64,000 nt of DNA from Hysterangium stoloniferum. Its lineage: Eukaryota; Basidiomycota; Agaricomycetes; Hysterangiales; Hysterangiaceae. The stretch spans positions 310,001-374,000 of the forward strand of contig WHVD01000021.1 of NCBI GenBank assembly GCA_015178975.1, read 5' to 3'. This document shows positions 57,794 to 64,000 of the stretch, piece after piece. Numbering within the stretch: the first letter of the stretch is position 1; each line of letters opens with the position of its first letter. The translations under genes were made by a program, and so were the position numbers. A model generated the notes under the pieces. It saw only the letters and a list, made by a program, of their open reading frames with translations. It made no database searches and was not told the origin of the DNA.

Positions 57794-58001
57794 AAAGTAA
57801 TATAAAATAAAAAGTAATTGAACATAAAAGAAAAGCGTGAAAAAAATCATAAGAATAAAAAGTCAAAGTCAAAGTCCGCAGGATATCCGCTTTTGAGGAC
57901 TTGACAAGACAAGTCAGAACCTGTAAAAGCAAAGAGAGACATAGGGCGACAGGGAATAGTGAAAATGAGTCCAAAGGTAACACGGGGTCCGCAGATTGCA
58001 G
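57794..58001. other. Convergent 3' ends
   Basis: A/T-rich stretch between the antisense gene (plus) and the chromovirus pol (minus). AATAAAA runs near 57808 and 57854 could terminate the plus transcript. Confidence 0.45.
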
Positions 58002-59995
58002 TCAGAGAGACGATAATGGTCCAGGTTTGAGTGGGTAAGCTGTATGAAAGTCAGTAACAATTTCCGTGGCATTACCGAGTTCCGTGGCCAAAATCCATGA
58101 AGTTTCTTCATCGGTGCCCTCGTAACCCGCCCACTTGACCAAGTAAAGCAGTTTACAAGTGCGTCGACACTTGTCAATTTTTGAATCTAAAATCTGTGAG
58201 ATTTCAAACTCGGGTTCTCTGTCAATGATGACAGGAGGAGGCGGAGATTGCACGTGATCTGGGATAGTGTTAGCAGTACAAGGTTCTAGCATAGAAACAT
58301 GAAATACCGGGTATCCGCGCGCATGCTATCCGGAAGCCGTAGGGTCCAAGAAACTGAACCTACTTGTACAATTATTTCAAAGGGACCTAAATATTTTTCA
58401 GCAAGCTTTTTAGATGGACGGGTAGTCCTAAAGAATTGAGCTTTGACATAAACACGGTCACCTATCTTGAAGTTTGGTGGCAGGATCTGGTGTTTGTCCG
58501 CTGAATGTTGGTATTGCTCTTGGGCGGACAATATTGCAGTCTGGAGTTCCTCGTGGAGCTCGTGGAGGTCCGTGGTGAACTCTTGAGTGCGAGCAGAGGC
58601 AAGATTTTGTTCTGGATGTACTGTAATATTTGGATTATATCCTTTATTTGCAAAGAACGGGGAGACGCCAGTAGTGGCCGAGGGTGCATTGTTGTAAGCA
58701 AACTCTGCAAGTGGTAACAAGGATTTCCAATTGTCCTGTTGGTAATTGCAATATACGCGGAGATATTGTTCCAATGTCTGGTTGACGTGTTCGGTTTGTC
58801 CATCGCCTTCCAGGTGATGTCCGGATGTGAAATGTAAGGTCATGTCCAAGGATTTTCCGAGGGATCTAAAGAAGTGAGACACGAACTCTGATCCTCTATC
58901 GGAAGTCACGTGGGACGGAACTCCGTGCTTGGAAAATACGTGGATAATAAAAAGTTCCGCTAACTGCACGGATGTGATTGTGTCATAAGTAGGGATGAAT
59001 ATACCTTGTTTTGAGAATCTGTCAACAACGACTAGAATGGCGGAAAAGCCTTCGGAATCCAGTAGGTGTTCAATGAAATCCATAGAGATAGAATTCCACG
59101 GGTGTTCCGGTACCGGGAGTTGTTTCAAAAGGCCGTATGGCTTGTGTCGCTGAGATTTCGAGTGGGGACAAGTAGTGCAAGATTTACAATAGTGCTTAAC
59201 GAATCCACGGAGTCCGGGCCAAGTATATTCTCTTCTTATTAATGATAGAGTTTTGTTGTACCCGAAATGTCCTGAGAGTGGATGATCGTGTTTGTATTGA
59301 AGGATCCTGGGGCGGAGGCCGTCGGAGTCCGGTACATAGATTCTATCGTCAAGTCTAATGAAACCATGCTGGTCGAGAGACCACCGAGGTTGATCGGGGT
59401 CCATGGGATTGTCAAGGTGAGCTTTAGTGATAGGGTCTAGCGGAATTGCCGATAGAATATCTTGATGTAACTTCTCGATATCCATAATGATAATTCCACA
59501 GACAATGGGATTGACAAGGAAAGTTGCGCGGACCGATGCGGTAAGCTGTTGATTCGTGAAAATAGGTTTCAGGTTGTGCGGATTTACCGTTGCATAGTCG
59601 TTGCTCCCCTCTTTAGGATAGACGTCCCATCGTCTAGTTAAAGCGTCGGGTTTGCCGCCGAGACGGCCAGGTCGAAAACGGATAATCATGTTGAAGGCAG
59701 ATAGATATTCAGACCAGCGGGCCTGCCGGCAGGTCAAAAGTTTTGTAGTAGAAAAGTATTCCAGGTTTTTGTAATCTGTTACAATGTCAATAGGAGCTCC
59801 TGAACCTTCCAAATAGTGTCGCCACGCTTTGAAAGCTGAAAAGATTGCCAGAAGTTCTTTATCATGAACGTCGTAGTTGAGCTCTGCTCCGGTGAAAGTC
59901 CAGGACAGAAAAGCCACGGGGTGGACTTCTCCATTGAAGTTTTCAATAATTACCCATGGATTGGACACATGCGTCATGGTGATGGCTGAGTGAGT
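58002..59995 (-). pseudogene. 5'-truncated Ty3/gypsy chromovirus pol (RNase H, integrase, chromodomain)
   Basis: The minus-strand pol frame (59995 down to 58286) starts inside RNase H ('NYDVHDKELLAIFSAFKAWR', 'VTDYKNLEYF'). It continues through the HHCC zinc region ('HPLSGHFGYNKTLSLIRR', 'CKSCTTCPHSK') and an integrase core with 'SMDFIEHL', 'VTSDRGSEFVS' and 'DGQTEHVNQTLEQ' carrying D, D and E. It ends in a GPY/F-like 'EKYLGPFEIIVQVGSVSW'. A frameshift near 58310 separates it from a chromodomain (58002-58292) with 'FEISQILDSKI', 'LYLVKWAGYEGTDEETSW'. Gag, protease and RT are missing, and the 5' LTR is absent. The element breaks at about 59995 into copy C sequence. Pol has no internal stop until the frameshift, so decay is mild. 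Confidence 0.93.
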
Positions 59996-60711
59996 TGACG
60001 AAGACCATATGATTGGAAGAAAACATATAGTAAGCATAGAGAATAAATCAGTTCAGAATAACGTACCATAACACAAGATATCAAAGTAAGATAACTAGAG
60101 ACAGATGTAACGTTATATTATGTGACTTGTTGGTGGGAGTTGGAACACCATTGCGACAATAAAAGGAAGAAAGACTTCTCAATGTTATTGAGAGAGGTCT
60201 AAGCCAGGGAGTACTGCCGTCGCTTGAAAACATGTCTGTTAATTAACAGAAGAACAAAGAGCCAAAGGGAAAATACAAGCCTAATCCCGTATAAGCAGGG
60301 CTGATGCTTGAAGGTCAGGTTCCTGAGACTGAAAAAGGACCCGGGACTACAACGAGCCATAAAGTATCCCGGATTGCTTCCAGGTCGAGTGTGGCAGAAG
60401 GACTTTTGCATCTCCAGCGGGACACATGGTTGCGTAGGCAAGATCACACAAAACAACAACGTTAATATATTTTATTTGAGTTTTCCAAGTTTATTTCATA
60501 TATCAGTGCAAGAACTTTACATGGCCTCTTTACTAAATACTTCAGAAAACACGAGCTTTGCCCCTTTGATTATTTAATCTTGATCTGCAGTCCGGCGAAT
60601 TTAATTGTAGCGGCAAGCGCTGAAATTGATCGGCTATGTGTTTGTACGGAGGAAATAAGGCCACCCTTCTGGTACATCCAGATCGCGTCGTGCACATACG
60701 CATAAAGGTAA

Positions 60712-61023
60712 TTGAAATCGAAATCCCATTTCCATTGGAAGGAAAGCATTGTGTACATTCTTCTCTGTGAACAGACTGTGAAAGAGGAGGACTGGGAATC
60801 CGAGAAAGTTGGCAGCATTTTCATATCTCAGAATCATATAGCTAGATGTGATGGAAAATTCTTCCATGGATCTGATTTATCCGAGTTTAATCCTCCCATA
60901 TGCACCTCGGTAGCTGTAAATACTCCTCCATATACCTCATTAAAAGACATTAATTGGATTAACATCGATGCTCACCAATTGAAACGCAATGACGTGCCCG
61001 GCCACGCTGCGTCATCGATGTAA
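60712..61023 (+). pseudogene. Unrecognised conserved ORF relic (copy C)
   Basis: A 103-residue plus frame homologous to minus frames at 21398-21655 and 42132-42491 ('KESIVYILLCEQTVKEEDW', then 'FHGSDLSEFNPPICTS'). It is the longest version, extending through 'INIDAHQLKRNDVPGHAASS'. Family unknown. Confidence 0.45.
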
Positions 61024-61090
61024 CTGGACTCTACCGACTCATCCATGCAACTGAGCTCCGCATCATAAGAAGCATGCAATAGCACATCCA

Positions 61091-61860
61091 GGATAGGACC
61101 AGGATAAGCCCCTCAAGCGATAGTGTTATTGGTTTTCGGATATGGTCATAAGGGTGTTGGAACAGGGGGGATTTCAACACTCTCATCACCATATCTGAGT
61201 ACCAGTAGCATTGCCGCTGACTATCCAAGCGGCTGTGGCAAAGTCGACAAGGATGACATTGGTGTTTTTAACGTTGACTTTTTCAAGCAGCTTGTTGCCG
61301 TTTGGTCATCCACCCACGTGGATACCACGCTCCTTCAACGAGTCGAACGACGCCGAGGATCGTTGGCTGGTGTTGGGAGTAATGTAGTCTCCGCCAAACT
61401 GCTCGATACGAATATAGCGAGTGGTGCCGTCAGTATGGAGAATCATAGCAACAAAGTACTCATGCTCCGACTTCCTATCCAATTTGCTTCATCCGCCGTA
61501 ACTCCAGTGCTTTCGTATTGGCAACAATGGGACCGCGCTCTACTGTACTGGCTTAATCACAGATATGCGTACACCAGGACTCAACATCAATAGCGTGGGG
61601 GCACTCTTGAGATGTGACGGTTCGACCATATGAAGAAGGACAGGGATAAAAGGCTTGGTAAAGGATGTTGGTGAGAATGGCGGGCTTTTGACGGCCTCAG
61701 TATCACCAGGTGTGAACCTCTTGTAGTTATGCGATCGATCGATAAAGCCACGATGAGAACTACTTGCCTGCCCAATGACAGTCCAACGTGCATTTGGCGG
61801 ATTAGTTTTCAGTGAAGGCAGAGTGCCCAAAGTAGTTCAGTGAGAATTGAATTTCGTTGG
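61091..61860 (-). other. Unrecognised exon-like fragments
   Basis: Minus-strand open pieces: 61540-61830 (96 residues, 'ARWTVIGQASSSHRGFIDRS') and about 61340-61460 ('AMILHTDGTTRYIRIEQFGG'). They could be exons of one gene, but no domain is recognised and splicing is uncertain. Overlapping plus ORFs are probably shadows. Confidence 0.3.
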
Positions 61861-62750
61861 GGAAAGGGCCGTGTCACCACACCAAGGGAGTCATCAGGAG
61901 ACGTTACGCAAGGTGACACAAACGAGGTCCAAGGAAAAGAACCCCTTCCATATGTAGATGCCTGACTGCTCACTAATGGATCTGCGCTAACTCTGATCGA
62001 TAGGAACGCCTGATCTGGGGTTAGAACAGACTGCTGCCAGGTAAGGATAGGACAATAATCAGGGGTATGACGTTGATTAATGGATGCTTATTGAAGAACG
62101 TTGAAGCAGGCTAATCTTACTCTCCCCTTGGAATGATCGACTACACAGATCAACCAAATGAGCTTCCGGCATTGTATCAGACGCGGAGAAATAGCGACGT
62201 TTCATCAGAGACAATCATTAAAATGGAATGTTTAGAAATACTCTGATAAGGATCATCATCTGTGTAGAAGTTAATTAATTAGGCGGCCTCACTTCGAATA
62301 TCCCTTTTTGGATGTTTGTGCGCATAGTAGTTGGTTCAAAGCTGGGGAAGGAAGCCAGATCGAATCTCTTCTCAGCAAACACGGTTTTTGGTTGTCATAA
62401 GGTGAGGTTTTACCGATTCTCTTCCAAAAATACGCTCACTTATCATTTTATGCTATTTGCCTTTCTAGTATAAGCCTGTTTCCTGTGATGCTCAGCTATT
62501 ACTCCCTTGTCTCTAGTTTCCTCTGACTCCCCAACTAGATTGTACCTCATGATTGGACCCATTTGCTTATGTTGACATGGATCGGATTTTCTCAGTAATT
62601 GTCGAAGAATGATTGAAGGACTTTGATATTTTCGAGTACGTAGCTCACATCTGGGCCGCCTCAAGCATTTATATATCAACACCAGGTATCGGCTCAAAGC
62701 ATATGGAGTTCTTCAGATGACCAAGGTAATTTGTTTTTTGTGTAACAGCT
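61861..62750. other. Unassigned spacer
   Basis: No recognisable gene, repeat or RNA. An 84-residue minus ORF at 62443-62697 carries no known motif. Confidence 0.35.
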
Positions 62751-63880
62751 GGATAATGCTGAAACAAATGTTTCGCTAAAGTGGCTGGTCAATAGTTTTT
62801 GTATCTTTGCTTGCACCGAAATTTGGAAGGCCTAATTCGGACATTTCAGTGACTCAAAGAGCATGGAATCAGCGTTACCGTGGTTGACACCATGTCCTAT
62901 TGAACATTGGATGATACCGTGGGTGACTTGAGCCATTCATATTCTAATTTTGTACCGATAGGACAGCGTTGGCATCAAAATGGCGTGAACACTTGAATGA
63001 TCAAGGCAAGTGTAGGGAGATATATAACGAGGTCGTTCGGATATACAAGATAGGGATTTTTTTTTTTCACAATGCGAAAGCCTTTTCTCAGCCCCCTATT
63101 TAGACAACGGTGCAGGACTCATTATCTGGCAAATGGGGTTGGTTCATTTGCCATTACTTCTCACCGTCATCAGCTTTGACATATCAGCTATGGACGAATA
63201 TAGATATTGGAATGGTGACTCAATGCCTGAACGACGTTGCTCAAAAGATCTTCAAACCATCTGGGTGTGGTGGGCGCAACTTCAATGTGCGCAAAGCCAT
63301 TGGCTTAAGGGATGATGGCGTGTGGTACCAAGACATTTTGGTGGGCTTTATTCCATCATTTGCTATCACCAGATTCATTTATAGTCTATTGTGAAGCAAT
63401 CTGTACATCGCTATACATCTAAATGCATTGACATCCGGCATTCTATTCTTGATCAGTCAAAAAAAAACCTTGTTAAGGTCGAAATTGAGGTGGGCTACTC
63501 ATAACTATTGTGCTGTCAGACTTCATTCCATATAAATGAATATCAGGTCTTGGAGGACCATCCCGAGCTTGAAGTCTTTGATGGTGCCTGGCCTATCCAT
63601 GCTCTCATCCGACAATATCTTAAGAATACATCAGAATGAGCACGAATGGCAGACAGGCGTCGCATCAAGCGACTTGGAACGGATCTTCAGCTGAAGAAGA
63701 CTACGTCAGGTGCCAGCAAAGCTCACAGAAATGCCAAGAACAAAAATAAGGAATTGCATAGAAAAAGGCCCAAGAAATCCAGTACGCCTACCATATTTTC
63801 CTATATACTACTCCTAACATTCCACTCGAGGAACACATGCTCCAATTACCTCAAAGACTGTTACGAAAACCACTGACAAA
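62751..63880 (+). pseudogene. Unrecognised fragmented gene
   Basis: Several plus-strand open fragments in different frames: 63110-63394, then about 63547-63640 after a possible TATCAG acceptor ('DHPELEVFDGAWPIHALIRQ'), continuing after one TGA into a basic segment ('ADRRRIKRLGTDLQLKK'). The order suggests a multi-exon gene in decay, again with TGA where CGA would restore the frame. Family not recognised. The gene may extend past the window. Confidence 0.35.
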
Positions 63881-64000
63881 TCAGGTTCGTTTTATTTACA
63901 AACTGCATTTATTTATTTATATTAATATTATCATTGGTATCATTGTGAAGCGTCCGGTGTTTCCATTTCTATATCACAGAATGTGACAAGTAGCAGCCAC

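Larger units (their letters stand above)
55355..61090 (-). repeat. Segmental duplication, inverted copy C
   Basis: Reverse complement of parts of copies A and B. 55355-55740 matches 23390-23745; 60000-60460 matches 22930-23390; 60480-61080 matches 21290-21990. The middle is occupied by the chromovirus (about 55769-59995). It lies head to head with copy B. Confidence 0.85.

Noticed and set aside
57170-57850. 226-residue minus ORF in the chromovirus 3' region
   Set aside because: It is the complement of the spliced plus-strand gene, has no recognisable motif, and runs across both introns of that gene. Treated as a shadow.

Overview
The window looks like a TE-rich, rearranged stretch of a filamentous basidiomycete genome, probably an Agaricomycete. 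The evidence is short introns (about 46-100 nt) with CTGAC/CTAAC-like branch sites, a decayed FunK1-type fungal kinase, a RecQ-like helicase relic, a chromodomain Ty3/gypsy element, a Ty1/copia element and many solo LTRs. The species cannot be fixed from the sequence alone.

Four multi-exon genes can be spliced without breaks. They are a GDA1/CD39 nucleoside diphosphatase (7822-10073, minus), an ACR3 arsenite exporter (11538-13212, plus, 10 exons), a mitochondrial FAD glycerol-3-phosphate dehydrogenase GUT2 (13811-16673, minus, 8 exons), and a three-exon gene (56791-57793, plus) encoding a coiled-coil protein with a Zn2Cys6-type cysteine motif. The fourth lies antisense in the 3' end of a chromovirus, between pol and the 3' LTR. 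Most of the rest is pseudogene or mobile DNA.

Layout. 1-7200: solo LTR, a 20-bp tandem array, and a FunK1 pseudogene split by a solo LTR. 7200-11300: inverted copy of a segmental duplication carrying the intact GDA1 gene. 11500-16700: ACR3 and GUT2, the unique host core. 16980-27960: duplication copy A (exon relic, 67-bp minisatellite, three solo LTRs, unknown relics, GDA1 pseudogene 2). 28120-30250: helicase relic split by an 827-bp TIR element. 30799-32423: an LTR with a same-family LTR nested inside it in inverted orientation. 33755-55280: copy B (exon relic, about 6.7 kb minisatellite, degraded copia element holding two more LTRs and a tRNA-like segment, GDA1 pseudogene 3). 55355-61090: inverted copy C, carrying the 5'-truncated chromovirus and its antisense gene. 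61100-64000: unrecognised exon-like fragments.

The copies date one another. Three solo LTR insertions in copy A have matching empty sites in copy B, and GDA1 pseudogenes 2 and 3 share the same frameshifts. Premature stops in the copia reading frames are all TGA, and CpG sites in the adjacent part of copy B have turned into TpG/CpA. This points to cytosine-methylation-type decay.
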